DNA from: CAZTBB01 sp964611755
Lineage (GTDB): Bacteria > Pseudomonadota > Alphaproteobacteria > Micavibrionales > Micavibrionaceae
Direction of reading: 5' to 3'
NCBI GenBank assembly: GCA_964611755.1
Contig: CAZTBB010000012.1
Location: 1-41,176 of the forward strand
Length of the DNA stretch: 41,176 nucleotides
The translations under genes and the position numbers were made by a program. Shown piece after piece: positions 31,443 to 40,119 of the stretch. The notes below the pieces were generated by a model, which searched no databases, was not told the DNA's origin, and worked only from the letters and a program-made list of their open reading frames with translations. The first letter of the stretch is position 1. Every line of letters starts with the position of its first letter.

Positions 31443-32630
31443 TTAGACGTGCTGGCCTGCAACATATCCCGAAGACCAAGCCCATTGAAAGTTAAAGCCC
31501 CCAAGATGGCCTGTGACATCGATTACTTCGCCAATAAAATACAAGCCTGGGCAATTGCGCGCTTCCATTGTTTGTGACGATAGCTCTTTAGTATCAACCC
31601 CGCCAAGCGTAACTTCCGCTGTGCGGTATCCTTCCGTTCCTGATGGTCTTATCCGCCAATGATTAACAGCTTCAGCCAGCATACCAAGCTTCTTGTCATT
31701 TAAATCAGCCAACCGCCCTCCTATTTCATGCACCTCACAGATACTGGATGCCAAGCGGCTCGGAAGATGCAAAGAGAGCGCAGTTTGAATATCTTGTTTG
31801 CCATGAGATGTTTTGCGTGCTTTTAAAAAATCTAGCATATCAATCTGCGGGGCAAGATTGATCACGATGTCTTGACCTTCCTGCCAGTAAGATGAAATCT
31901 GCAAGATTGAGGGGCCACTCAAGCCTCTATGTGTAAATAGAAGACCCTCAGAAAAGCTTGTTTTACCGCAGGTAACGGTTGCATCGAGTGATATGCCGCT
32001 AAGAGATTTGCACTGCTCTAAAAGAGAAGCCTGGAAGGTAAGTGGAACCAATGCTGCACGCGTGGAAATAACATGAAGGCCAAATTGACGCGCAACGTCA
32101 TAACCAAATTTGCTGGCACCAATTTTGGGAATAGAAAGCCCGCCTGTTGCTATAACAAGCGAGGAGCATTCATATTTCTCACCGGATATTGTCAGGATGT
32201 AATGATCCTGCTCTTTGTTGGCTTCTATGCTGTCTACAATTATTTCTTTATCAAGTTGAACAGCTGCATCGGAACATTCTTTGAGAAGCATATCTATGAT
32301 TTGTTGGGCTGATTTATCGCAAAAGAGCTGGCCAAGTGTTTTCTCGTGATAGGCGATGCCATGTTTTTTGATAAGAGCAATAAAATCCTCTTGCGTGAAT
32401 TGTCTGAGGGCGGATTTGCAAAAATGTGCGTTCTGAGAGAGAAAATTTTCCGGTTGTGTGTGCATATTCGTAAAGTTGCATCGCCCGCCGCCTGAAATAC
32501 GAATTTTTTCACCAATTTTTTTTGCATGATCAATCAGCCATACGCTGCGCCCTCTTTTTCCGGCTTGGGCGGCACACATCATGCCGGCTGCACCTGCTCC
32601 TATAATAATGACATCAAAGCTTTTCTTCAT
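31443..32630 (-). CDS. BaiN/HI0933-family NAD(P)/FAD-dependent oxidoreductase
   Basis: A 395-aa flavoprotein (HI0933/YhiN family). The dinucleotide-binding fold is IIIGAGAAGMM at 8-18; the family block ISGGGRCNFTN is near 45-55; SSLVIATGGLSIPKIGASKFGYDVA in the middle and GLYFIGEVIDVTGHLGGFNFQWAWSSG at the C-terminus are diagnostic. Members reduce diverse substrates; the true substrate is usually unknown. It lies 21 bases after the LysR-type regulator gene on the same strand, so it may end the dab operon transcript, and is followed by an intrinsic terminator. Confidence 0.94.
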   Translation of the reverse strand: MKKSFDVIIIGAGAAGMMCAAQAGKRGRSVWLIDHAKKIGEKIRISGGGRCNFTNMHTQPENFLSQNAHFCKSALRQFTQEDFIALIKKHGIAYHEKTLGQLFCDKSAQQIIDMLLKECSDAAVQLDKEIIVDSIEANKEQDHYILTISGEKYECSSLVIATGGLSIPKIGASKFGYDVARQFGLHVISTRAALVPLTFQASLLEQCKSLSGISLDATVTCGKTSFSEGLLFTHRGLSGPSILQISSYWQEGQDIVINLAPQIDMLDFLKARKTSHGKQDIQTALSLHLPSRLASSICEVHEIGGRLADLNDKKLGMLAEAVNHWRIRPSGTEGYRTAEVTLGGVDTKELSSQTMEARNCPGLYFIGEVIDVTGHLGGFNFQWAWSSGYVAGQHV

Positions 32631-32651
32631 TAATCGCTCTTGCTTTGCTCG

Positions 32652-33503
32652 TTAGGTTTTTTCCAGTGACGACATGATATGTTTGGCTAGAACGCTTCCT
32701 GCCTCTGGCAAGTTTTCACTGCTCATGAGGGCGACTTCTGAGTCTGGAAGTTTAGGCAGTTTTGATTTTCCTTTAAGAGGGACAATGCCATCAGGGATCA
32801 TATTGGCGGGTAGAACGGTCACGCCAAGACCGCCTTTCACAGCGGCGATAGTCCCGGCAAGGCTGGGGCTGGAATAGGCGATTTGCCATGGTTTACGCAC
32901 ACGATCAAGCGCAGCTATAGCACGGCTGCGATATATACAGGGCTGCGGCGACAAGATCAGGGGAATGGGATCTTTGGGCAGGTAATGTTTAGAGGCCGCC
33001 CAAACAAGGGGCTCCCGCCAAACTTTAGTTCCGCCTTTTACACGCGCGGGGTCACGTTTAAGCAATGCAATATCAAGCTTCCCCTTTTCAAAGTCACGTA
33101 AAAGATTGAGGGTCAGATCACAAACAACATGAAGTTGAACATGCGGGTGATGTTGCGTAAAGCTCGCCAATATGTCAGGTAGATAATGCGTTGCAAAATC
33201 TTCCGGCACACCAAATGTTATTTCACCGCGCACCTCGGGCTCGTTAATACGGCTATAAGCCTCCCATTGTAATTGGATCATACGGTGGGCATAACCAAGA
33301 AAAATTTCACCTTCTTCGGTTAAATTTACATCGCGACTTGTTCGTGAAAATAGCGGGGCTTCCAGGCTGTCTTCCAGTTTCTTGATCTGAAGGCTCACGG
33401 CTGATTGGCTTCGCCCGACAATTTCACCAGCACGGCTAAAGCTTTGGGTCTCGGCTACGGCAATAAATGTTTTGAGTGTCAGTGTGTCGACATAAAAAGG
33501 CAT
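32652..33503 (-). CDS. LysR-family transcriptional regulator
   Basis: A 283-aa regulator: winged helix-turn-helix at about 5-65 (TFIAVAETQSFSRAGEIVGRS and SQSAVSLQIKKLEDSL) and a substrate-binding domain (EVRGEITFGVPEDFA onward). AGGAG is well spaced before the ATG. It directly follows dabA on the same strand after a 91-base AT-rich gap containing an inverted repeat TATTGA/TCAATA (33540-33545 and 33555-33560), which might be an operator or hairpin. By position it could control inorganic-carbon uptake, as CbbR/CcmR-type LysR proteins do in autotrophs, but no direct evidence links it to that effector. Confidence 0.92.
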   Translation of the reverse strand: MPFYVDTLTLKTFIAVAETQSFSRAGEIVGRSQSAVSLQIKKLEDSLEAPLFSRTSRDVNLTEEGEIFLGYAHRMIQLQWEAYSRINEPEVRGEITFGVPEDFATHYLPDILASFTQHHPHVQLHVVCDLTLNLLRDFEKGKLDIALLKRDPARVKGGTKVWREPLVWAASKHYLPKDPIPLILSPQPCIYRSRAIAALDRVRKPWQIAYSSPSLAGTIAAVKGGLGVTVLPANMIPDGIVPLKGKSKLPKLPDSEVALMSSENLPEAGSVLAKHIMSSLEKT

Positions 33504-33594
33504 GTAAGCTCCTATATGGCTATCTTATAAAAAATAAAGTATTGATGATTTTTTTCAATATATTATTTTTGCCAAAAGGAGCTTGAATTCCTGT

Positions 33595-35820
33595 TTATGA
33601 TGGTTCATGCCATTTCAGGTCGCGCCCTAGAACCAGTTTCTTCTGTGTTTCTGGATCAATACAAGCAAGTGTCACCCAGCCATTCCCAAAAAGCTTTTGT
33701 AAGATATCCTGCTCGGCGATAATGCGATCAATCATATATGGCGGTGCGTATACAATCGTCATAAGGCGCAAGGGCTTGTGATAAGATTCATCATCGCTGC
33801 TGTTGACTGATTGCATCGAAAGGCCGTGCATCAAATCGCTCGCGTTACCTTGAATAACGCCGATTTTCCCTGTGATATTTTGTGAAATTTTACTACCGCT
33901 TCCATAGGCCACGTTATCAAAAGTGGAGAAGAAATATTGCGTATTAATCCACTGAGCGACAACCATTGGTGCAGTCAATATGACGGTGAGAGCACTTCCG
34001 TCTTCATCAGCTGTGTAATCGTATGAGTGCAGGAAGCTGCGGCCCTCAAGGTTAATATTTTTTGTAATGCTGCGCGGTGCAACGATGAAGGCCGCATTTT
34101 TTGCCAAGCCCCATTCAGGCCTGACTTGTGCCCAATCTTGTGCACGCGTGCGAGTATGATCGGCGGCTTTGCTGCGGATGTTTTCACCCATTTCGGCTGC
34201 GCGCCACATGCTATTCATTTCCTGGGCTTGCGTGAGGTCATCCTCAAGAGATTGAATCTGCTCAGCATGGGGTTGTGAATCGGCGGTTTTGTATAAGGTT
34301 ATTTTATCCGTTGTTGTATTATGCTGACCGGCCATGAAATATGTTTCATCTGGAATGATAATCCCCTTTTGGGCGATCGCCTCACGGTTTTCCGGGCTAT
34401 TTAATATAGCCGCAAGAATTTTTGCATTTGGTGATCCTTCGTGGCCGCCGCATGCACCGCAATCAAGGGCTGTTGCGTAGGCATTGTTCTGTGTTTCGCT
34501 GCCATGGCCGCAAAAAACAACCAAGGGTGCAAAGTTATCAGTTAAACCCATCATGCGCAGTGCGCCGAAAGCGAAATTAACCTGATCTTCAGCCGGTATA
34601 GCAGAGATGTCTGGTTGTGTATCAAATGCCTGTTGTGGCTTGGTTGCATTGGGAAAGAAACTGCGTAGTCCCATGAATGCGCCACTAAATGGTCCGAGTG
34701 CCTCAACCAGAGTGAAGGGAGTTGTGAAGTTATATTTCAATGATTGGTAAAGGCTCTTTATACCGGTGCGTTTGTTATGTGAGGCTTGGCACGCTATTAG
34801 ATCACCTGTTGGCTTTTCTGTTATGGCATAAGCAGGTTTCAACAAGACAGGGCAGGAGGCATGGTTTTCACCTGTTATCGCATTTTCAATGCTGACAGGG
34901 ACGCCAAAAAATCCGGCAAATCCATAAGTTTCATACTGGCCCTGTGCCTCCAGAGCACGGCGGAATGGCTCAGATCTGACATCAATACAGAATACAAGCT
35001 GCGCATCCGGAGTGGCTGCCTCCGCCGTCGTATCAGAGGTAATTAAATTTAGAAGATCATTTCGGTAAACATGTTCGGTTTTGTAAATATCATTTAACTC
35101 GGCACCTAAATCGGCTTCATTCATGGCTGTTTCGTGCCAGTCGAGCAATGCCTTGGCTTCGGGCCAGATAAGGCAGGTTAAAACAAGGCGCAGTGCTAGA
35201 AAATCAGCTTGTGTTGCAGAGTGTGGATGTGCTTCATCGGCGGCATCCGCCCATTCTGTGCGGTATTTAATATAAGCAGACCAGCCCGGCATTGTGGTCA
35301 GCATGAGTGTTGCGAATTGTGATTGCTGATCGCCATATACACCCAGAAATAAGAGGCACTCCTCAATCACTTTTGTTGTGTCAGAGGGCAGGTTATCAAT
35401 AAAGATTTTTGTTTTCTTATTTTGGGGTGCGGCCATTTTGTCATAGGCTAACAAAGACATAACACTATTATACAGGCCCTGATCTCTCAGAGGCATTTGA
35501 AGTGTTGATTGACCATCATCAAAGAAAGCCTGAAGCCATTTGATCGTCTGGCGATTTACCGCTTGCATTTTTTCCGGCACATCCTCTGTTTGGAAATAAG
35601 CCTGTCCTTGATGGAGGGCATCTTCAAAACTAAGGTCTTCAAACCCTGCCAAAGGGTTTACCGCAATTAGGTTTTTGAGCGGCCATGTTGGAGAGATTTT
35701 ACTCCAGCTTTCTTGAATAAGTGTTTCTACCTTTGTTTGGTCACTGGCTTTAGCGCGTGTTACATCATTTTGGGGATGCTGGTTTTCGGACCCTTGTGAA
35801 ATTTTGGCTGCTGCTTTCAT
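33595..35820 (-). CDS. dabA: DabA inorganic-carbon transporter subunit (DUF2309)
   Basis: A 741-aa cytoplasmic protein of the DUF2309/UPF0753 family. DabA pairs with membrane protein DabB to take up CO2 or bicarbonate with energy from the ion gradient; it has a beta-carbonic-anhydrase-like zinc site. Cys278 and Asp280 (FCIDVRSEPF) and His439 and Cys454 (CGHGSE, DCGACGG) keep the spacing of the known DabA site (Cys, Asp two residues later; His, Cys fifteen residues later). The N-terminal block WPLKNLIAVNPLAGF is also typical. It follows dabB by 24 bases with AGAAGGG upstream. It is somewhat shorter than the ~830 aa autotroph form. Confidence 0.93.
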   Translation of the reverse strand: MKAAAKISQGSENQHPQNDVTRAKASDQTKVETLIQESWSKISPTWPLKNLIAVNPLAGFEDLSFEDALHQGQAYFQTEDVPEKMQAVNRQTIKWLQAFFDDGQSTLQMPLRDQGLYNSVMSLLAYDKMAAPQNKKTKIFIDNLPSDTTKVIEECLLFLGVYGDQQSQFATLMLTTMPGWSAYIKYRTEWADAADEAHPHSATQADFLALRLVLTCLIWPEAKALLDWHETAMNEADLGAELNDIYKTEHVYRNDLLNLITSDTTAEAATPDAQLVFCIDVRSEPFRRALEAQGQYETYGFAGFFGVPVSIENAITGENHASCPVLLKPAYAITEKPTGDLIACQASHNKRTGIKSLYQSLKYNFTTPFTLVEALGPFSGAFMGLRSFFPNATKPQQAFDTQPDISAIPAEDQVNFAFGALRMMGLTDNFAPLVVFCGHGSETQNNAYATALDCGACGGHEGSPNAKILAAILNSPENREAIAQKGIIIPDETYFMAGQHNTTTDKITLYKTADSQPHAEQIQSLEDDLTQAQEMNSMWRAAEMGENIRSKAADHTRTRAQDWAQVRPEWGLAKNAAFIVAPRSITKNINLEGRSFLHSYDYTADEDGSALTVILTAPMVVAQWINTQYFFSTFDNVAYGSGSKISQNITGKIGVIQGNASDLMHGLSMQSVNSSDDESYHKPLRLMTIVYAPPYMIDRIIAEQDILQKLFGNGWVTLACIDPETQKKLVLGRDLKWHEPS

Positions 35821-35844
35821 TGTTTTGCCCTTCTCTTGTTTGTC

Positions 35845-37173
35845 TTAATAACTGTAATGGTTGCGGTGTGCTGTAATGGTTTTTGGATGCGGCTGGCTGG
35901 CATTTAGCATGCTGACATAAACCTTCTGCATCCAGCTTGGTATTTTTTTGTCATGGTCTTTATTGCGTCCAAATAAGATGCCTAGCCATGCCGCAAAAAG
36001 GGCAGCAAATCCTGCGATATGAACGGCATTCAATTCTTGCGGCTGCATGATATTCATGGGCAGCAAAAGATTTTCAAAGGCCTGGATGCTGAGCCCGTAT
36101 AGCCCACCGGCGACAATTGTTGCGATGCCGGCCAGAGGCAGGGCTTTGAATGTTGCGGTTTTAAGCATTGGTAATGCGATCTGAACGCCTGCTATGAAGG
36201 CCATGCCAATCAGGAATAATGTTGTATCACCCGCCATAATGCTCTTTCCGCTTGCCCAGATGAAAGCCACAGTCCCGACAGCGCCGCATATAAGCGATAA
36301 GGTGAAGACTTTTATGGAAGGCGGATATCCAAGGTCAAGGCGCTTTTCTTGCGCCGCGCTGCCTGAGGATAGGAAGAGATAAGCTTTAAACATGCCGTGC
36401 CAGCATAAATGCGCGATTGCTGCGGGGAATAAACCCAGGCCAGATTGCACAATCATGAAGCCCATTTGTCCCATGGTGGAGCATGCCAGCATGCGCTTGA
36501 TATCATTTTGCATGAGCTTCCACAATGTGCCGACAAGCGCGGTAATCATTCCTGCAATGAAAAGTATCGTCAGAAGATCAGGCAGCTGCGCATATAGTGG
36601 CGAGAAGCGTGCAATCAGAAAGCCGCCACCATTGACGAGGCCGGCATGCATGATGGCTGATGTTGGTGTCGGTGAATTCAAAGAGCTTATTAACCACCCA
36701 TGGAAAGGCCATAGACCGCATTGTACCATGGCGCCAACCGTAATAGATGCCAAGGCGATCATGAGGATGGCCGGATCATACGTACTGTTAACAATGGCTT
36801 GAAGCGATGTTTCGCCTGTTTGTGCATAAAGCAGCGCAAATCCACCAGCCATGGCCGCAAAGCCAAGCGCAAAATGTTTTAAAGCCAGCTTGCCGGACTC
36901 TTTCGCGGCGCGCCAACCATCTTTATGCACCATTAATCTAACAAGAAGCAGGTTCGCGGCGGCCCATGCCCCCATGAATAACGCCAGATGGTCTGCCGAT
37001 ACAAGTATCATGAGTGATGAGATCATTAACCCAAGAGTTAAAAAGAAGCGCTTGTAATAATTATCGCCTTTTAAGTATCTGGTTGCATAGGCGGCTACAC
37101 AAAGGCCAATAAAGCCGATCAGCCCACTCATGATCAGAGACAAGGCATCAACATGGAAAACACTTAAATTCAT
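35845..37173 (-). CDS. dabB: DabB proton-conducting membrane subunit (NuoL/MrpA-like)
   Basis: A 442-aa membrane protein with about 12 helices of the proton-conducting membrane transporter family (PF00361). The key stretch GLWPFHGWLISSLNSPTPTSAIMHAGLVNGGGF carries the conserved Lys/His/Pro pattern of NuoL-like antiporter subunits. It couples the cation gradient to DabA. AAGGA precedes the ATG. First gene of the dabB-dabA-lysR group, with a 115-base gap upstream before rimK, which runs the same way. Confidence 0.93.
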   Translation of the reverse strand: MNLSVFHVDALSLIMSGLIGFIGLCVAAYATRYLKGDNYYKRFFLTLGLMISSLMILVSADHLALFMGAWAAANLLLVRLMVHKDGWRAAKESGKLALKHFALGFAAMAGGFALLYAQTGETSLQAIVNSTYDPAILMIALASITVGAMVQCGLWPFHGWLISSLNSPTPTSAIMHAGLVNGGGFLIARFSPLYAQLPDLLTILFIAGMITALVGTLWKLMQNDIKRMLACSTMGQMGFMIVQSGLGLFPAAIAHLCWHGMFKAYLFLSSGSAAQEKRLDLGYPPSIKVFTLSLICGAVGTVAFIWASGKSIMAGDTTLFLIGMAFIAGVQIALPMLKTATFKALPLAGIATIVAGGLYGLSIQAFENLLLPMNIMQPQELNAVHIAGFAALFAAWLGILFGRNKDHDKKIPSWMQKVYVSMLNASQPHPKTITAHRNHYSY

Positions 37174-37288
37174 ACTCTTTATCCTTCTAGCTTTGTAATT
37201 TATCGCTATGTATTAAGGATAATGAATGTTAATTGATAAGTGAAACGATTAGTTTTAATAATATCTATGAGTTTTTTAAATGTATAAT

Positions 37289-38185
37289 TTATTTTTTCGT
37301 ACGTTTTTCAATCTGCTTTTCGATATGTTCTATCATCATGCTCGCAATATCCTTGCCCGTTGTTCCCTCAACGCCCTCGAGGCCCGGGGTTGAGTTAACC
37401 TCAAGAACTTTTGGGCCATCATTTGAACGTATCATATCAACGCCGCTTACGCGCAAACCAACAACTTTGGCAGCAGCTACGGCAATTTTACGTTCTTGCG
37501 GTGTGATTTTAACTTTGTGCCCCGTGCCGCCCAAATGAATATTGGCACGAAACTCTCCTTTTGCTGCATGACGTTCCATCGAAGCGACGACTTTGTCACC
37601 AACCACAAAACATCGCAAATCCACACCAGCAGATTCTTTGATGAATTCTTGAACCAAAATATTAGCCTTAAGACTTTTAAAGGCGTTGATAACAGATTCG
37701 GCAGCTTTATTTGTTTCGGCTAGAACAACACCTTTTCCTTGAGTGCCTTCCAGCAGCTTAATGACAACCGGGGCACCGCCAACGATTTTAATCAAGTCCT
37801 GGGTATCTAGAGGTGAATTGGCAAAGCCTGTCCGCGGAATATCAACAGTTTTATCATTGCACAGCAATTGCATTGTGCGTAGCTTATCCTGGGCTCTTGC
37901 AATGGAGACTGGTCCATTCAGGCAATAGGCTCCTTGCATTTCAAACTGTCTGAGAACAGCTGTTCCGTAGAATGTTAGCGATGGGCGGATGCGCGGAATA
38001 ACAGCATCAAATTTGCCGAGTGTCTCACCGCCCCGGTAATGAATTTCAGGCTTTCGCGCAGTAATATCCATATAACAGTTTTTAATAGCAATGAAACGCA
38101 TATCATGGCCACGGGCAGCGCCGGCTTCCATAAGTCTTTTGTTAGAGTAAAGTGCAGGGTTTGATGCTAAAACAGCTATTTTCAT
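37289..38185 (-). CDS. rimK: RimK-type alpha-L-glutamate ligase
   Basis: A 298-aa ATP-grasp ligase. ATP-grasp features: PVVIKLLEGTQGKGVVLAE (nucleotide loop), VQEFIKESAGVDLRCFVVGDKV, and the metal-binding VLEVNSTPGLEGVEG near the end. RimK adds glutamates to the C-terminus of ribosomal protein S6 or makes poly-glutamate. It lies 15 bases downstream of rimB, the usual RimK-associated partner. Length is typical. The weak Shine-Dalgarno suggests coupling to rimB translation. Confidence 0.93.
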   Translation of the reverse strand: MKIAVLASNPALYSNKRLMEAGAARGHDMRFIAIKNCYMDITARKPEIHYRGGETLGKFDAVIPRIRPSLTFYGTAVLRQFEMQGAYCLNGPVSIARAQDKLRTMQLLCNDKTVDIPRTGFANSPLDTQDLIKIVGGAPVVIKLLEGTQGKGVVLAETNKAAESVINAFKSLKANILVQEFIKESAGVDLRCFVVGDKVVASMERHAAKGEFRANIHLGGTGHKVKITPQERKIAVAAAKVVGLRVSGVDMIRSNDGPKVLEVNSTPGLEGVEGTTGKDIASMMIEHIEKQIEKRTKK

Positions 38186-38200
38186 AGGGTTCTCTTTCTT

Positions 38201-38677
38201 TTATGCGTAGGGATTATTGTATAAATCATCGACATTTATAGGTTTGCCCAGCAAAAATGATTTTGCCGGATCCACAGCAAATTTTGCTTTGCGTAAAGCT
38301 TCACGTCCCAAGAGCATTCGAAATGCCATATTATGGCGTGATGTTAGGGTTAATTCCGCATCAACACTTAATTCCGGGAATTGCAGAGCTGTTTTTATTA
38401 CATAGCGTTTTTCACGCTCACCATTCGAGCTTGTAACATTACGGCGATCGATAAGCGGGGCAATGCAGCTGCGCTCGAGTTTGCTATTTTTTTGTAAGGG
38501 ATGAATTTTGAAGCGCACATATTCCATGCCATTATCTTTGAAATGTTCAATGTCATAGGCATGAAGGGCTGAAGTTTTTGCCCCTGTGTCTACCTTAACT
38601 TTAATTGCTGGAAGGCCAAGTTCTGGCAGCGCACACCATTCTTCCCAGCCTATAATAGTTTTAAGACGCCGTGCCAT
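38201..38677 (-). CDS. rimB: RimB-type retropepsin-like (ATP-dependent zinc) protease
   Basis: A 158-aa protein from ATG 38677 with AGGGGGA upstream; an in-frame TTG at 38704 is inside the previous gene. The aspartic-protease motif is KVKVDTGAKTSALHA with Asp30, and the second block MAFRMLLGREAL is the family's conserved Arg-Met-Leu-Leu-Gly. In characterised systems RimB works with RimK to edit poly-glutamate tails of S6. It overlaps the M42 gene by 17 bases and precedes rimK. Confidence 0.9.
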   Translation of the reverse strand: MARRLKTIIGWEEWCALPELGLPAIKVKVDTGAKTSALHAYDIEHFKDNGMEYVRFKIHPLQKNSKLERSCIAPLIDRRNVTSSNGEREKRYVIKTALQFPELSVDAELTLTSRHNMAFRMLLGREALRKAKFAVDPAKSFLLGKPINVDDLYNNPYA

Positions 38678-39743
38678 TTTTAGATCCCCCTGAATCAATG
38701 CCAAGTATAGTAAGTCTATTTTTTATCAAAATATCATGCAGAAAAAGAAAATAGTTCTCTATGGCTGTTTCCGTCGTTGTCTCATTACTGGTGTGATACA
38801 TTAGTGTTGGAATTTGCACAGTAGCACCATTCCATTGCCCCTTTGTTCCCTGAACAAGACGACCAAGCTCGGTTGATCCGATTTGTTGGGTTGTTTTTCC
38901 AGAGGCCAGCATGACCTCGTCTTTAACCTGATATAGCAAGCCAAGATCATGCGCGCGTTGTATTAAGGCTGAGACTAGATCGGTATTAAAAACTTCACTC
39001 ATATCTCTGTTACGAAAGATGATGCGTCCTTTTTCTATAGGCTCCTCATCGGAGTAAGGGCTTGTGTCCAATACGATAAGATTTTTTGTCTTGATTTTTT
39101 CCTGTTGTAGATAAGATTGGATATGAATCCAGCTTTTGCCGATTTCTTCTTCTGTGGCTAAAATAGCAGTCCCCTTAAAGCCGTGATGAAATAATTCATG
39201 GATCACACCAAGTGAAATGGCATTATCAATCTGGCCCTTTAGGTGACGATCTTCGTGCCTTGCTGTACGAGCATATGCAAGAGGTATCCCGTCTTTGATT
39301 GTATTCATTTGTTGAACAAAGAACAAAGCATCCCCGTTAAGCATGCAGGGATTGCAGGTTTCAATTATGCCTTCGCCGAGTTTGTCTCCTGTTGTCGGGT
39401 CATAGGCATAAATTTTTTCCCCATCAAAGCGTTTTGCGATGCTCTGAATTTGTTCACGGGCAAGGCGGTTATTCTCGCCGTATTTTATTTCTTTTATGAA
39501 TTGCGCGGCATAGACATATTCATCATTACCCAGGCTGATAAGACCATGTCGGTCAATATGAGCACATATGATGGCGGTGTGGGGCTCTGATCCTGATATG
39601 GCAATAAATCGCTCATGCCTATCAATATTGAGTGACATTTTTTTATAATCATTTTCCAAAAAATCCATAAAAAGTTGTTCGTGCCCGACAACAGCGGGCA
39701 CGCTTAAATATTCCATGGTTTTGTCAATGATAGATTGGATCAT
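38661..39743 (-). CDS. M42/M20-like metallo-aminopeptidase
   Basis: A 360-aa zinc-peptidase-like protein with the M42-type ligand pattern: His62 and Asp64 in CAHIDRHGL, Asp173 in QIDNAISLG, Glu residues 198-200 in ATEEEIG, Asp226 in LDTSPYSD, and His317 in MYHTSNET. The catalytic Asp-Glu pair thus seems intact. M42 aminopeptidases remove N-terminal amino acids, including glutamate. AAGGTAG precedes the ATG. It overlaps rimB, so M42, rimB and rimK form one operon; processing of glutamyl peptides is a reasonable shared theme, but not proven. Confidence 0.83.
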   Translation of the reverse strand: MIQSIIDKTMEYLSVPAVVGHEQLFMDFLENDYKKMSLNIDRHERFIAISGSEPHTAIICAHIDRHGLISLGNDEYVYAAQFIKEIKYGENNRLAREQIQSIAKRFDGEKIYAYDPTTGDKLGEGIIETCNPCMLNGDALFFVQQMNTIKDGIPLAYARTARHEDRHLKGQIDNAISLGVIHELFHHGFKGTAILATEEEIGKSWIHIQSYLQQEKIKTKNLIVLDTSPYSDEEPIEKGRIIFRNRDMSEVFNTDLVSALIQRAHDLGLLYQVKDEVMLASGKTTQQIGSTELGRLVQGTKGQWNGATVQIPTLMYHTSNETTTETAIENYFLFLHDILIKNRLTILGIDSGGSKNGTAS

Positions 39744-40119
39744 GTGGCTACCTTAATGGCTGAAGGGAGAAGGCTTCCTGCGGGGAAGGAATTGGTAGCA
39801 AGATCGCGGCCTGATGGCCCCGTAGCGATGCAACATTACGTTTCATAACGCAAACCCTTTCAAATCTCGGCGGTTGGGGATCATAAGAACCCGACCCGGT
39901 CCAAAAACGTTTACGCCGTTGCATAACCACTAATCTGAAATATCTCAGGGGCCAGAGACACGTGCGTGAGCAGGGTTATAACCTCTTTTGTTGAAAAATG
40001 AAACTAAAAAACATCGTGATCCGCCTTTTTAAAAAGTTAATAAAAGGGCTCTTGGTTTTTCAAAATTTGCCTGACGTGATAGTGTATATGCTAATTTTTA
40101 TAAACTAACATGATTGTAT
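39744..40119. other. GC-richer divergent intergenic region with hairpins (possible leader RNA)
   Basis: This 376-base region separates the M42-rimB-rimK operon (minus) from the aspartoacylase-like gene (plus). Bases about 39760-39960 are visibly GC-richer than surrounding intergenic DNA and contain a hairpin ATCGC/GCGAT (39803-39829) with an inner GGCC/GGCC pairing, a CTTCC/GGAAG hairpin (39774-39788) and a GGTTATAACC palindrome (39974-39983). A 60-codon minus-strand frame (39748-39930) ends five bases before the M42 start; it is basic and proline-rich with no homologue I know, so I treat it as a by-product of the composition or at most a leader peptide. Confidence 0.45.

Noticed and set aside
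39748..39930. 60-codon minus-strand frame before the M42 gene
   Set aside because: Basic, proline-rich peptide with no known match and overlapping structured DNA; more likely non-coding or a leader.
39774..39990. Permuted alphaproteobacterial tmRNA or SRP RNA in the 39.8-kb gap
   Set aside because: No tag-peptide frame ending in ALAA and no SRP GGAA/GCAGCC core could be found.
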